Below, one piece after another: positions 43,684 to 52,680 of a stretch of DNA of 64,000 nucleotides. This stretch comes from Bacteroidales bacterium. Lineage in GTDB: Bacteria > Bacteroidota > Bacteroidia > Bacteroidales > P3. The notes under the pieces are model-generated. The model ran no database searches and had not been told where the DNA came from. It was given only the letters and a program-made list of their open reading frames with translations. The translations under genes were made by a program, and so were the position numbers. Location of the stretch: the NCBI GenBank assembly GCA_017480785.1, contig JAFURZ010000008.1:62001-126000 (forward strand). The letters are read 5' to 3'. Numbering within the stretch: the first letter of the stretch is position 1; each line of letters opens with the position of its first letter.

Positions 43684-44663
43684 AACACAATATTGTTTTT
43701 TATTCTTTGGTTGCTGTAATGGCACTCGTGCTGACCTCCTGCGAGGTGGAATTCTCGCCCAACGCAGAGTATGTCGAAACGCCGGTGGTCTATTGCGTGC
43801 TCGACCAGGACGACGACACTACATGGGTGCGGGTGGAACGATGCTTCCTCGAGGATGGCAATATCTATAATTACGGCTCCCAAAGCCAGCTTTACACCTA
43901 TCCGCAAGGCTCCTTGCAGGTAAGCCTCAAGGCCTACCGCTACGGCAACCTTGTCTCTACCGTCACGCTTGCCGACACCCTGCTCCCCCATGCCGACGGA
44001 AGCTTCGACAACACCCCGCAGCCTGTCTACTTTACCGCAACACACCTCGACACCACGTGCATGTACCAGCTGCAGGTGCGCCGTGTGGCCAACGATAGCC
44101 TCATCGCCTCCACCGACTCTATCCCGCTTCTGCTTCAAAGAGAGACCTCACTGATTACCAGTCCCACCAACACCCAGCGCTTCCGTTTCGTCGGAGGAAA
44201 GTGCAGGATTGCCTGGACCGAATTGGTCAATACCCGCCGCTATCAGCCTTATGTCCGTTTCTACTATGGTGAGGAAGAAGACACATTGTATGTCGACCTC
44301 TTCTGCAATATCGTCACCTCCGGCTACCTTAATACCGAGTACTCTCTCCAGTCCTTCCTCAATTCCCTGAAGGAAGCCCTCAAGGACGATACGAACCATA
44401 AGGAATACCTTGAGATGGTTGATATCTATCTTACCGCCTGCGACGAGCATCTCAATGCCTATATGAACTCCGTCAGCAATGGCACTAACCTTAACCAGAC
44501 CACTGATGCATATACCAACATCCGGGGCGGCGTCGGTGTCTTCGCCGCCCGACGCACGCACCTGTACAAGAGCTTCCTTGCCGACAACTCCATGCTCCCC
44601 ATTCAGTCCAGCAACCCGGGGCTTCGGGCCTATCTCAAAGAGCTCGGAATAGGGTTTGATTAA
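43680..44663 (+). CDS. DUF4249-like surface lipoprotein
   Basis: 327 residues with lipobox LVLTSC. ETPVVYCVLDQDDDTTWVRVERCFLEDGN and TCMYQLQVRRVANDSLIASTDS (in short stretches) match the general layout of DUF4249 proteins, which occur beside outer-membrane transport or adhesion genes in Bacteroidetes. Function unknown. It overlaps the GH2-like gene by 4 bp, so the pair is likely co-translated. Confidence 0.65.
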   Translation: MKHNIVFYSLVAVMALVLTSCEVEFSPNAEYVETPVVYCVLDQDDDTTWVRVERCFLEDGNIYNYGSQSQLYTYPQGSLQVSLKAYRYGNLVSTVTLADTLLPHADGSFDNTPQPVYFTATHLDTTCMYQLQVRRVANDSLIASTDSIPLLLQRETSLITSPTNTQRFRFVGGKCRIAWTELVNTRRYQPYVRFYYGEEEDTLYVDLFCNIVTSGYLNTEYSLQSFLNSLKEALKDDTNHKEYLEMVDIYLTACDEHLNAYMNSVSNGTNLNQTTDAYTNIRGGVGVFAARRTHLYKSFLADNSMLPIQSSNPGLRAYLKELGIGFD

Positions 44664-44693
44664 TATTTATTTATATATGTGAAAAAAAATGTG

Positions 44694-44701
44694 TATTTTT
44701 G
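44694..44701 (+). promoter_or_regulatory. -7 element TATTTTTG of the tig gene
   Basis: TATTTTTG followed by C, 52 bp before the trigger factor start, in an AT-rich gap. Confidence 0.55.
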
Positions 44702-44753
44702 CATTTCAAAATAATAGAAGAAAATATTAAAAATCAAAAAAATAAACAACCAG

Positions 44754-46109
44754 ATGAACATCACAAGAGAGAATTTAAGTGATTTGGAACTCTGTATCAA
44801 GGTAGATATCGAGGAAAAAGACTACACCGAGAACGTCACTAAACAGCTCAAGGACTATCAGAAAAAGGCCGTCGTTCCCGGCTTCCGCAAAGGTATGGCC
44901 CCCATGGGTCTCATTCAACGTATGTATAAAGGCGCCATCGTGAGAGATGCCGTGCAGAACGAGTTGAACAATAGCCTTTTCAAGTATATCGACGATGAGA
45001 AGCTGCACATCCTCGGCATGCCCATGAGCGACGACGAGAAGACCGGGGAGATTGATTTTGCCAAGCAGCAGAACTTCACTTTCTACTTCAATGTGGCCCT
45101 GGCTCCCGAGTTCGACATCGACTGGAGCAAGGTCAACGTCGTCTACAACCAAATCAAGGTGACCTCCAAGGAGGTGGAGACCGAAATATCCAACGTCACC
45201 AACCGCTACGGCAAGTTCGAGACTCCCGAGACCGTCGGCAAAGGTGATATCCTGTACGGCAAGCTCGTCGAACTCGACAAGAAAGGTGCCGTAAAGGAAG
45301 GGGGCGTCGACACCTTCGTCAGCCTCAACCTTATCAACCTCAAGGACGAGGAGCTCCTGCCCCTCTTCGAGGGCAAGAAGGCCGAGGAGAAGATACAGTT
45401 CAACATGGCAAAGGCTTTCCCCGTGGCCGATATCGAGCGTGCCCTCCACATGGACAACGCCACCGCCAAGAAGTTCAAAGCCGATGTCGAGCTCACCCTC
45501 AGCGGCATTTCGCGCATCATCCCCCACGAAATCGACGAGGACCTCTTCAAACTCGTCTTCCCCGACCAGAAGATTAAGGATGCCGACGCCTTCACCAAGG
45601 CCATGAAGAAAGAGTTCGAGAAGGCCAACGGCGAGCAGAGCGACTTCCTCTTCGTCAACCAGGTGCGCAAGGCGCTGGTCGACAACTTCGACAAGCCCCT
45701 GCCCGAGAGCTTCCTCAAGCGCTGGTTCGCCAGCCGGGGCGAAAAAGACATGACCCCCGAGAGCATCGAGGCCGACTGGGCCGAGAAGTACCTTCCCTCG
45801 CTGAAGTGGGAGCTCATCGAGAACAAACTCGAGGAAATCCAGCCCGTCGAGCCCACCAACAACCAGATTGTCGACTACATCAAGGACATCCTCCGCCGCA
45901 ACGACAACAAGCCCGAAGGCGAGAAGAAGGAAGAGACCGAGCAGCGCCTTGAGCAGGCCGCCCGCAGCATCGCCGCCGACCGCAAGAACGTGCAGCAGAT
46001 AGTGGACCGCCTCTATGCCGACAACCTCGCAAAGCTCTTCAAGGCCCAGCTCAACCCCACCGTCGAGAAGGTGTCCGCCAAGGAGTTTGCCGAGCGCGCC
46101 AAAGCGTAA
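44754..46109 (+). CDS. tig: Trigger factor
   Basis: 451-residue ribosome-associated chaperone that receives nascent chains at the exit tunnel. The ribosome-binding signature GFRKGMAP is near residue 43. The central FKBP-type PPIase domain is divergent and the C-terminal helical arms (YLPSLKWELIENKLEE, AADRKNVQQIVDRLYADNLAKLF) are long. It starts MNITRENLSDLELCIKVDI, as is typical for Bacteroidetes. Length matches the family. Confidence 0.94.
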   Translation: MNITRENLSDLELCIKVDIEEKDYTENVTKQLKDYQKKAVVPGFRKGMAPMGLIQRMYKGAIVRDAVQNELNNSLFKYIDDEKLHILGMPMSDDEKTGEIDFAKQQNFTFYFNVALAPEFDIDWSKVNVVYNQIKVTSKEVETEISNVTNRYGKFETPETVGKGDILYGKLVELDKKGAVKEGGVDTFVSLNLINLKDEELLPLFEGKKAEEKIQFNMAKAFPVADIERALHMDNATAKKFKADVELTLSGISRIIPHEIDEDLFKLVFPDQKIKDADAFTKAMKKEFEKANGEQSDFLFVNQVRKALVDNFDKPLPESFLKRWFASRGEKDMTPESIEADWAEKYLPSLKWELIENKLEEIQPVEPTNNQIVDYIKDILRRNDNKPEGEKKEETEQRLEQAARSIAADRKNVQQIVDRLYADNLAKLFKAQLNPTVEKVSAKEFAERAKA

Positions 46110-46159
46110 ACATCCATTAAAGGGTGAGAGGTGTAATGAAACGAACAAAAACAGAAAAT

Positions 46160-47377
46160 ATGAAGCACAATCTTTATAAACCGTTGGTGTGGGTGCTCGT
46201 GGCCGTCGTCGCCATCCACCTCTCACCTCTCACTCTTCAAGCCCAGGAGAACGACGGGCTCGTCTATCCCAATGCCAAGTACGGCTCCCTCAACGTCGGA
46301 GGCTTCGCCTACGGCCATAACGGCGAGACCTCCTTCGGCGCTCCTTCGTTCAGCCTGACCGGTGGCTGCTGGGTGGGTACCTCGTTGGCAGCCCAGTTCA
46401 CCTTCGACGGAGCCTTGGCCCCCAACACGGCTGGCGACAACTCCCTTTTCCTCTTCGTTGGACCCGAATTCAAGTGGGATGTCAACTCCACGTTCTTCCA
46501 TGTCTACAACCGCAACTACCTTTTCCCCATCCCCTTCTATCCCTTGGTCGGGTTGGGCCTGTCGATGTGCAACCTCGGCGACACCGCATCGGTCGACTAC
46601 GCCTTCCACATGATGCTCGGACTGCAGATTCCCTACCGCATCAAAGAGAATATCGACGCATACCTGCAGTACAAATGCTACTTCTTGCGCCAGGGCTTCG
46701 ACAACTCGCCCGGCGACAACTACATGCACACCGTCGGCATCGGCCTGCTCTTCAGCCAGCGGCGCGACCCCTTCCACCGTCGCACCATCTTCTCCACCCG
46801 CGAAAAGGGTGAGGACTGGTTCTTCGGCCTCGGCATCGGCGCCAACTACTCGGCCTTTGACCTCTTCACCAACGATAACCTCGGCGGAACCTCCATGTTT
46901 GGAGTGGCGCCGGAGATAATGGTGGGACGCAACTTCAGCAACTTCTGGTCCGTTCGTCTGCAGCTCGGCGGCCTTTCGGCCCACGAGATGTACGACACCG
47001 TGTGGCAGGAGGCCGGACAGAGCTACAGCTTCTCGCACCTGCATGCCGACCTGATGCTCAACGTCACCAGTCTCATCTCGCGCCACAGGGGCGTGAAGTT
47101 CAACGTGATGCCCTACCTCGGCGCAGGCCCCGTATGGCGCTACGACAACCTGACGTTCGACGTCGGGGCCGACATGGGTGTCTTCCTGCGTTACTATATC
47201 GACCGCAAGAGCGACCTCTATATGGACCTCAAGTATCTCATGGTCGCTCCCTCCATCGGTGGCGGCCGCGGCCCCTCGGGCAGCTTCTACGGCGTGGGCC
47301 TGCCCAGCCTCACGGTGGGCTACATCTACAACTTCGGCCACCACACCACACGCTACCGCATGCCCATCGGCGAATAG
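46160..47377 (+). CDS. Outer-membrane beta-barrel-like protein, function unknown
   Basis: 405 residues. The start is placed at MKHNLYKPLVWVL so that a normal signal peptide ends at LQAQ; upstream Met codons add a charged extension. The mature protein alternates Gly/aromatic strands (YGSLNVGGFAYGHNGETSF, DWFFGLGIGANYSAFDLF, GVGLPSLTVGYIYNFG), consistent with a porin-like barrel. The signal peptide segment IHLSPLTLQA is partly encoded by CACCTCT heptamers. It lies 50 bp after tig. Confidence 0.7.
   Translation: MKHNLYKPLVWVLVAVVAIHLSPLTLQAQENDGLVYPNAKYGSLNVGGFAYGHNGETSFGAPSFSLTGGCWVGTSLAAQFTFDGALAPNTAGDNSLFLFVGPEFKWDVNSTFFHVYNRNYLFPIPFYPLVGLGLSMCNLGDTASVDYAFHMMLGLQIPYRIKENIDAYLQYKCYFLRQGFDNSPGDNYMHTVGIGLLFSQRRDPFHRRTIFSTREKGEDWFFGLGIGANYSAFDLFTNDNLGGTSMFGVAPEIMVGRNFSNFWSVRLQLGGLSAHEMYDTVWQEAGQSYSFSHLHADLMLNVTSLISRHRGVKFNVMPYLGAGPVWRYDNLTFDVGADMGVFLRYYIDRKSDLYMDLKYLMVAPSIGGGRGPSGSFYGVGLPSLTVGYIYNFGHHTTRYRMPIGE
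46217..46237. repeat. Heptamer array inside the signal-peptide coding region
   Basis: CACCTCT, CACCTCT, CACTCTT: 21 bp, or 7 codons. An inverted AGAGGTG copy is at 46127-46133, just upstream of the gene start. Confidence 0.5.
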
Positions 47378-47381
47378 TAGG

Positions 47382-47440
47382 ATTAGAAATTAGAATTTAG
47401 AATTTAGAAATTAGAAATTAGAATTTAGAAATTAGAATTT
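47382..47440. repeat. Tandem heptamer array TTAGAAW (inverted WTTCTAA), about 8 units
   Basis: Eight 7-bp units lie between convergent genes, including the last bases of the rhodanese gene. They are the reverse complement of the heptamer at 1690-1760 and 2654-2702. Confidence 0.9.
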
Positions 47441-47843
47441 ACTTCACGGTCGGCTTTCCCGCCTGTCGCCAGGCCATGATGCCGCCTCCCAGTTCATACA
47501 CGTTGTAGCCCTGCTCGGCTATCAGCAAGGCTGCCTTCGCGCTCCGCTTCCCGCTGCGGCAGTAGATGGCCACGTCGTCCTTCAGACGCAGCCGCTCGAT
47601 GAAATCGGGCTGGTTCACGTCCACATTCTCGGCTCCCGCGATGTGGCCTTCGGCATATTCGCTGCGTGTCCGCACGTCAATCACCCGCATTTCGCCCTTC
47701 TGCACCACCTGCTCGAAGTCGTTCACATGAAGGATAGTGATATAGTCCTGCAACTTCACCTCCCTCTTCTGTTCCGTCTGCTTGCTTCCGCCGCACCCCA
47801 CTGCCAGCAGGGCCGCGACCGTCATCATAAGTATTCTCTTCAT
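47439..47843 (-). CDS. Rhodanese-like lipoprotein
   Basis: 134 residues with lipobox LLAVGC. A single rhodanese domain: RVIDVRTRSEYAEGHIAGAENVDV, then the active-site loop IYCRSGKRSAKAALLI with the catalytic Cys. Such proteins transfer sulfane sulfur; being lipidated it should work in the periplasm. The start is at MKRILMM (second Met); the upstream extension lacks a signal. The stop lies at the edge of the heptamer array. Confidence 0.85.
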   Translation of the reverse strand: MKRILMMTVAALLAVGCGGSKQTEQKREVKLQDYITILHVNDFEQVVQKGEMRVIDVRTRSEYAEGHIAGAENVDVNQPDFIERLRLKDDVAIYCRSGKRSAKAALLIAEQGYNVYELGGGIMAWRQAGKPTVK

Positions 47844-47947
47844 AGTTTTATACCTTTTTCGCCTTAACGGCGTCAGTCCACTTTTATTGTACTCAAACGT
47901 CACAAAACTTTCCACCCTCGCCCCCCCGCCTCCTCGACCCCGATTTC

Positions 47948-48066
47948 TCCCCCCACATCCTCCGCCATTTTAACGGTAGTATTACGGTAGTATTACGGTA
48001 GTATTACGCTTTTAAACCGTAATACTACCGTAATACTAGCGTAATACTACCGTAAAAATGAGGGAG
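47948..48066. repeat. Large hairpin element, inverted copy of the 32317-32437 element
   Basis: CCCCCCACATCCTCCGCCATTTT, three units of ACGGTAGTATT, loop TTTTAAA, three complementary units (one with a C-to-G change, ACTAGCG), then AAAAATGAGGGAG. Both flanks are those of the 32 kb element in the opposite order. Located between the malY-like stop and the rhodanese start. Confidence 0.93.
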
Positions 48067-48108
48067 CTATGGCGCTTCCGGGACTGCCGTGACGGTTGCC
48101 GGGAGGCG

Positions 48109-49275
48109 TCAGAAAACGGCCTTGATGCGCTCCAGCGCGTCGAGTAGCTGGGCACGTGGGCAACCGATGTTGAGGCGGAAGCACCCTTCGTATTCACTGC
48201 CTCTAAATGTCGTGCCGTCATTCATCACCACGCGGGCCTTGTTGATGAAGCGGTCGGCCAGTTCGCGGTGCGGTATGCCGTAGTCGCTGAAGTCGAGCCA
48301 GGCCAGGTAGGAGGCCTCGGGGAGGACGGCCTTCACCCGCGGCAGCTGCTCCCGCAGGAAACGCTCCAGTGCCTGCACGTTTTCGTGCAGGTAGGCCAGC
48401 ATCTGGCGCTGCCATTCCTCTCCCTGGCCGAAGGCGGCCTCGGCGGCCGTGAAAGCGAAGATGTTGCCGGCCGCCACGCCCAGGGCGTCGAGCCAGCCGA
48501 AGAAACACTTGCGGAGGGTTGCATCGGTGATGTAGCATACAGAACTGCCGAGGCCGGCGATGTTGAAGGTCTTGCTGGGGGCCATGAAGGTGAGGCTGTG
48601 GCGCGCGGCGGCTTCCGACACGGTGCTGTAGCTCACATGGTGGTGCCCCGGCAGGGTGAGGTCGGCGTGGATTTCGTCGCTGATGACGATGACGCCCTTC
48701 CGCTCGCAGATGTCGGCTATCCTCCGTAGCACCTCCGTGCCCCACACCGTCCCGGCAGGGTTGTGCGGATTGCTCATAATGAATACCTTGCATCCCTCGG
48801 CCTTGCGCTCGAAGTCCTCGAAGTCGATGGCGAAACGGCCGTTGATGATTTGGAGTGGGCTGCACACCAGCTCCCTACCGCTCTCCTTCGGCAGGTTGAG
48901 GAAGGGTGGGTAGACGGGCGTGGTGACCAGCACACGGTCGCCCGGCTGCGTCAGGCACAACAGGGCATAGCTGATGCCCGCCACGATGCCGGGGATGAAG
49001 TGGAGGGTCTCCTTGGTGGTGTGTATGTTGTAATGCTTTTCGAGCCACTGGGTTACGGACATCCAATAGCTTGCCGAGGGCATGGTGTAGCCCAGCATGG
49101 GGTGGTCGCAACGGCGTCGGATGGCCTCCAGCACAAAGTTGGGTGACGGCCAGTCGTTGTCGGCCACCCACATGGGGGTCAGGTCGTCGCGCCCGTACAT
49201 CCCGGGCAGCGCGTCCCATTTGAAGCAGTCGCTCCCGCGGCGCTCCACAGGAGTGTCAAAGTCGTATTGTTTCAT
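48109..49275 (-). CDS. MalY/PatB-type PLP-dependent cystathionine beta-lyase
   Basis: 388 residues, fold-type I aminotransferase family. Motifs: YDFDTPVERRGSDCFKWD, PMWVADNDWPSP, FIPGIVAGISYALL, SNPHNPAGTVW, VISDEIHADL and the PLP Lys in FMAPSKTFNIAGLG. Members cleave C-S bonds of cystathionine or cysteine conjugates. The start at MKQYDFD overlaps the upstream stop by 1 bp (TAATG). Last gene of a leftward run that reaches back to the HEAT or rubrerythrin gene. Confidence 0.92.
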   Translation of the reverse strand: MKQYDFDTPVERRGSDCFKWDALPGMYGRDDLTPMWVADNDWPSPNFVLEAIRRRCDHPMLGYTMPSASYWMSVTQWLEKHYNIHTTKETLHFIPGIVAGISYALLCLTQPGDRVLVTTPVYPPFLNLPKESGRELVCSPLQIINGRFAIDFEDFERKAEGCKVFIMSNPHNPAGTVWGTEVLRRIADICERKGVIVISDEIHADLTLPGHHHVSYSTVSEAAARHSLTFMAPSKTFNIAGLGSSVCYITDATLRKCFFGWLDALGVAAGNIFAFTAAEAAFGQGEEWQRQMLAYLHENVQALERFLREQLPRVKAVLPEASYLAWLDFSDYGIPHRELADRFINKARVVMNDGTTFRGSEYEGCFRLNIGCPRAQLLDALERIKAVF

Positions 49276-49946
49276 TACTGTATGTTGATGTTTCTGAGTA
49301 GTTTCTTGTTTTCGTCGCTGATGCGGAAGCTCTCGCAGGCTTTGCGGATGGTCATGCGGCGCAGGGGAGTGGGGAGGGTAGGGATGAGCGGCAGGGTGGC
49401 GTCCCACTGCTTGGCAAGGGCGGTGGCGAGGTACCAGGCCTGCATCATCTGGATGTAGTACTCGTCGCGGCGAATGGTGACGACCCACTGCAGGTGCTCG
49501 GGTGTGAAGTCGGCGTCGAGGAAGTGGCGTAGCAGCATGCCGATGCCGAACCGCACGGTGTATTCGTGCTGCGAGGCCATCCATCGGCGGATGTGCGGCA
49601 GGAGGTCGGCATGGTGTTTGGTGAAGCAGGTGGGTGAGAGTTGGTCGCAGGTGGCCCAGTTGTCGATATGGGGAAGGAATGCCTCTACCATCTGCAAGCA
49701 ACGGCTGAAATCGCGTTCGAGTGAGATGATGAAGGCATGGAGTTGGTTCTCCTCGAAAGTGGTGTGCGGGAGTGCGGCGAGGAACTCTTCGATGCCGGGG
49801 TCTTTGGCCAGCTTTTTGGCCAGTGTCCTGAGTGCCGGTGTGCGTACCCCGATGATGCTCTCTGGCGGCAGGGTGGGGAGCAGACGGCGCTGGTAGTCGG
49901 CGTATTGCTTATCGCGCAGGGCGATGATGTCGGGCAGGATATTCAT
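49275..49946 (-). CDS. AlkD-like DNA alkylation repair protein
   Basis: 223 residues of helical HEAT-like repeats. The sequence MNILPDIIALRDKQYADYQRRLLP, SIIGVRTPALRTLAKKLAK, ENQLHAFIISLERDF, HIDNWATCDQLSP and RWMASQHEYTVRFGIGMLLRHFLD fits the AlkD/COG4912 family, DNA glycosylases for bulky alkylated bases. WATCD holds the conserved Trp and Asp. It overlaps the neighbouring helical gene by 4 bp (ATGA). Confidence 0.88.
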   Translation of the reverse strand: MNILPDIIALRDKQYADYQRRLLPTLPPESIIGVRTPALRTLAKKLAKDPGIEEFLAALPHTTFEENQLHAFIISLERDFSRCLQMVEAFLPHIDNWATCDQLSPTCFTKHHADLLPHIRRWMASQHEYTVRFGIGMLLRHFLDADFTPEHLQWVVTIRRDEYYIQMMQAWYLATALAKQWDATLPLIPTLPTPLRRMTIRKACESFRISDENKKLLRNINIQ

Positions 49947-50455
49947 TGGTTTAGTTCTTTTAGCAGTTTGTTGCGTGTATGGCGTACTCCGGTGCCCAGC
50001 TCGGCGGGTTCCAGCATCGACAGGCTTCGGCGTAGTTCGTCTGCCAGCTCGGCATAGGGTGTGCTTATCTTGTATGCAATTTTCATGCACAGAGACCGTA
50101 CACCGTAGGCTTCGTCTGACAGCATCATGTGGTTCAGACAGAAATCCAATAGGGAGATGTAGTACTCGGGCATATCGTCGACCGTAGTGGTCCAATCGAG
50201 CCGTTCGAGGAGTGTAAGGGTGAGTCGCCGCAGGGATGTGTCTGTGGTTTCGGTAGCAAGAGAGGTCAGCCTTTTGCGGTGGGTGGCAATATGGATGTTG
50301 TCGGCTGAGGGGAGGTGTGTCAGTATCCATGCCGACTTGACAGCTGTGTCGCGGCTCTTGCAGTGAATGTCGGCAAAGAACTGTTCTCGCAGCTGCTCGT
50401 CGCCATGGGCTTCTGCCGCCAGGCTGGTAATCTCGCTTATATGCGTTGCTGACAT
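49943..50455 (-). CDS. Helical-repeat protein of unknown function
   Basis: 170 residues, nearly all alpha-helical, lacking a signal peptide (SRDTAVKSAWILTHLPSADN, RLTLTLLERLDWTTTVDD, LSDEAYGVRSLCMKIAYKIS). The pattern suggests HEAT-like repeats. No family recognised. Coupled to the AlkD-like gene by ATGA overlap and 1 bp from the GNAT gene upstream, so it may act with that repair protein. Confidence 0.7.
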   Translation of the reverse strand: MSATHISEITSLAAEAHGDEQLREQFFADIHCKSRDTAVKSAWILTHLPSADNIHIATHRKRLTSLATETTDTSLRRLTLTLLERLDWTTTVDDMPEYYISLLDFCLNHMMLSDEAYGVRSLCMKIAYKISTPYAELADELRRSLSMLEPAELGTGVRHTRNKLLKELNQ

Positions 50456-50456
50456 A

Positions 50457-51017
50457 TTATTGCACTATTTCCAAATGTGTCTCTTCCTGCCTATAACGCC
50501 CTGTCTCCAGCTTCATCACCTTTACGGGCCTGTCGTCTGCGTGGTATAGGTGGCTGAGGCTGTTGACCATGCCGGTGTCGCGGAAGCCGCACTTCTCCAT
50601 CACGCGGCCACTGGCGGGGTTGTCTACGAAGTAGTCGCTCCAGAGGGTACGGAATCCTTTCTCGCGGATACAGTAGTCAATCATCAGTCGCAGGGCTTCG
50701 GTGCAGATGCCGCGGTTCCAGTAGGGGCGCGCCAACCAGTAGCCGAGCTCCGCGTCGTGCTCACCTATAGGGATGTTGCTTTCGCCGTAGGGGTAGTATC
50801 CCATGCAGCCGACAGGCTCGCCTGTTGCTTTGAGCGTGATGGCCCAGGTGTGGTCGTTGTGGAAGATGGTGCGTATAATGTTGAGGCTTTCTTCCACGCT
50901 TCGATGTGGCGGCCATCCGGCCCGTGGCCCCACCTCGGGGTCGCTGGCATATTTGTACAATGCCTCCGCGTCTTCCTCGTGCCATGGGCGTAGCAATATT
51001 CTGTCAGTTTCCATCAT
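50457..51017 (-). CDS. RimJ/RimL-type GNAT acetyltransferase
   Basis: 186 residues. TDRILLRPWHEEDAEALYKYASDPEVG is the classical start; GYWLARPYWNRGICTEALRLMIDY holds the acetyl-CoA P-loop region and NPASGRVMEKCGF the C-terminal signature. It acetylates N-terminal amines or small molecules. It overlaps the HEAT gene upstream by 14 bp. Confidence 0.9.
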   Translation of the reverse strand: MMETDRILLRPWHEEDAEALYKYASDPEVGPRAGWPPHRSVEESLNIIRTIFHNDHTWAITLKATGEPVGCMGYYPYGESNIPIGEHDAELGYWLARPYWNRGICTEALRLMIDYCIREKGFRTLWSDYFVDNPASGRVMEKCGFRDTGMVNSLSHLYHADDRPVKVMKLETGRYRQEETHLEIVQ

Positions 51018-51612
51018 GTAAAACCTTTAAGGCGCCGGCGCTGTGGATGCGTACCACGGGGTCGGGGTCGTTATTTGCCAGCTGTTGCAGGGTGTCTGTG
51101 TAGGGAATTACCGCCTTTGGTAGCCGCTTCCCCATTACGCGGAACATTTCTGGTGCTTCCATGCGCACGCGGTCGTCGTGGTCGTGCAACAACTCGGCAT
51201 ACAGCGGCATGTGCTGCTCATAGACCTCCGGCGTGTGGGTGGCGATGTTCTCCGACGCCCAGATGAAGGCCAGCCTGACGCGCGGATTGCTGTCCGTGGC
51301 TAGCGATAGCATCTTTTCCCAATGGGGTTTGATGGTTTCAAACTTTGCCCGCCCGATACGACCCAATGCATTCAAAGCACGCTCACGCAGCAGGTCGTCA
51401 GGTGAGTCCAGATAGGTGGCTATCTTGCTGACGTAGGGCGCAACTTCGTTTGGATATTTCAGTCCCATCTCGCCCAGCAGCCACAGAGCCTTCGCGGTTA
51501 TCTTTGGCGACAGCCCTTCGAGCAACGCCCCCACGTGACTGATGTTCTCTCGCCATAGGTCTTTGCTTCGGGTCAGTGTGCCCAGTTCGCGGTATAGTTG
51601 ATTGTCATCCAT
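51004..51612 (-). CDS. HEAT-repeat protein
   Basis: 202 residues forming about five HEAT-type helical hairpins (AKALWLLGEMGLKYPNEVAPYV, LLRERALNALGRIG, PRVRLAFIWASENIA, DRVRMEAPEMFRVMG, PVVRIHSAGALKVL). A protein-interaction scaffold; no enzymatic motif. It lies 32 bp after rubrerythrin and overlaps the GNAT gene. Confidence 0.85.
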   Translation of the reverse strand: MDDNQLYRELGTLTRSKDLWRENISHVGALLEGLSPKITAKALWLLGEMGLKYPNEVAPYVSKIATYLDSPDDLLRERALNALGRIGRAKFETIKPHWEKMLSLATDSNPRVRLAFIWASENIATHTPEVYEQHMPLYAELLHDHDDRVRMEAPEMFRVMGKRLPKAVIPYTDTLQQLANNDPDPVVRIHSAGALKVLHDGN

Positions 51613-51644
51613 TGACGTTTATCGTCAGAGCGATTACGTCTATC

Positions 51645-52187
51645 TTAATAGTTCTCGGGCTTGAGTTGGAAGTAGGCTTGCTCGTGGTTGCAGACGGGGC
51701 AGACCTGCGGGGCTTTCTTGCCGACGACGATGTGGCCGCAGTTGGAGCACTGCCAAATCATGTCGCCCTCGCGGCTGAAGACGAGGCCGTCCTCGATGTT
51801 CTTGAGCAGGCGGCGGTAGCGCTCCTCATGCTCACGCTCGATGGCGCCGACCATCTCGAACTTGGCGGCAATCTCGGTGAAGCCCTCTTCGCGGGCCTCG
51901 CGAGCCATGCGGGCGTACATGTCGGTCCACTCCTGGTTTTCGCCGTCGGCGGCGTCCTTCAGGTTGTCGGTGGTGGTGGGCACGCTGCCGCCGTGCAGGT
52001 ATTTGAACCACAGCTCGGCATGCTCTTTCTCGTTCTTGGCGGTCTCCTCGAAGATGTTGGAGATTTGCACATAGCCGTCCTTCTTGGCCTTGGAGGCATA
52101 GTAGGTGTACTTGTTGCGCGCCATGCTCTCGCCGGCGAACGCCTCCATCAGGTTCTTCTCGGTCTTGGTACCTTTCAGTTCTTTCAT
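51645..52187 (-). CDS. rbr: Rubrerythrin
   Basis: 180 residues. An N-terminal ferritin-like diiron domain ([47 protein letters not shown]) and a C-terminal rubredoxin domain with two CxxC pairs (WQCSNCGH and QVCPVCNHE). It reduces H2O2 in anaerobes. The N-terminal [13 protein letters not shown] is canonical. Confidence 0.96.
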   Translation of the reverse strand: MKELKGTKTEKNLMEAFAGESMARNKYTYYASKAKKDGYVQISNIFEETAKNEKEHAELWFKYLHGGSVPTTTDNLKDAADGENQEWTDMYARMAREAREEGFTEIAAKFEMVGAIEREHEERYRRLLKNIEDGLVFSREGDMIWQCSNCGHIVVGKKAPQVCPVCNHEQAYFQLKPENY

Positions 52188-52248
52188 TTTTTTTTCTATG
52201 TTTTAGGGTTAGTATTTCGTTAAATCTTTTTCTGTTTTTTTTTAATTC

Positions 52249-52354
52249 TCCTGCTCGCTGCGCTTCGCGAAATCTTGTAAATCTTGTAGATTTCTCCCGC
52301 CTGCGGCGTAATCTATAAATCTATTGGATTCCTGGATTTCAGCCGCCAGGCTGG
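52249..52354. repeat. Repeat element overlapping the 3' end of a GNAT gene
   Basis: Contains GCGCTTCGCGAAATCTTG, the nonamer AAATCTTGT twice, CCGCCTGCGGCG (palindrome), ATAAATCTATTGGATTCC, and the palindrome CAGCCGCCAGGCTG. The nonamer periodicity recalls 14880-14924. It supplies the stop and last residues of the GNAT gene and fills the gap to rubrerythrin. Confidence 0.65.
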
Positions 52355-52605
52355 GAGTTTTGATACCGCTGGAGCCAGGCGATGGCGTAGGAACAGGTAG
52401 CGCGGACGGTGCCACCCTGGGCCTTGATGTGCTCCACGGCGCGCCGCACCAGCTCGCCGGCGATGCCCTGTCCCCGCAGCCGGTCGTCGACATAGGTGTG
52501 GTCGATGACGAACACTCCCGGCTCCCTTTCGGGAAACGTTATCTCCGCCAGTTCCTCGCCCTCATGCTCGAGGTATATGCGGTTGGGAGTGGTGATGTAT
52601 TGCAT
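52339..52605 (-). CDS. Short GNAT (YidJ/GCN5-like) acetyltransferase
   Basis: 88 residues from the ATG of MQYITTPNRIYLEHEG. HTYVDDRLRGQGIAGELVRRAVEH is the acetyl-CoA-binding core of the small YidJ-type GNATs, and TVRATCSYAIAWLQRY the family end. The terminal NSQPGG and the stop come from the repeat element at 52249-52354, so the natural C-terminus may be replaced. Confidence 0.8.
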   Translation of the reverse strand: MQYITTPNRIYLEHEGEELAEITFPEREPGVFVIDHTYVDDRLRGQGIAGELVRRAVEHIKAQGGTVRATCSYAIAWLQRYQNSQPGG

Positions 52606-52680
52606 AGTCGTATCTTGTTTTACAAGTGTCATTATGTAATTTCTTTATACCAAAGCGTTGAATAGGAATTTTTTCGTTGT

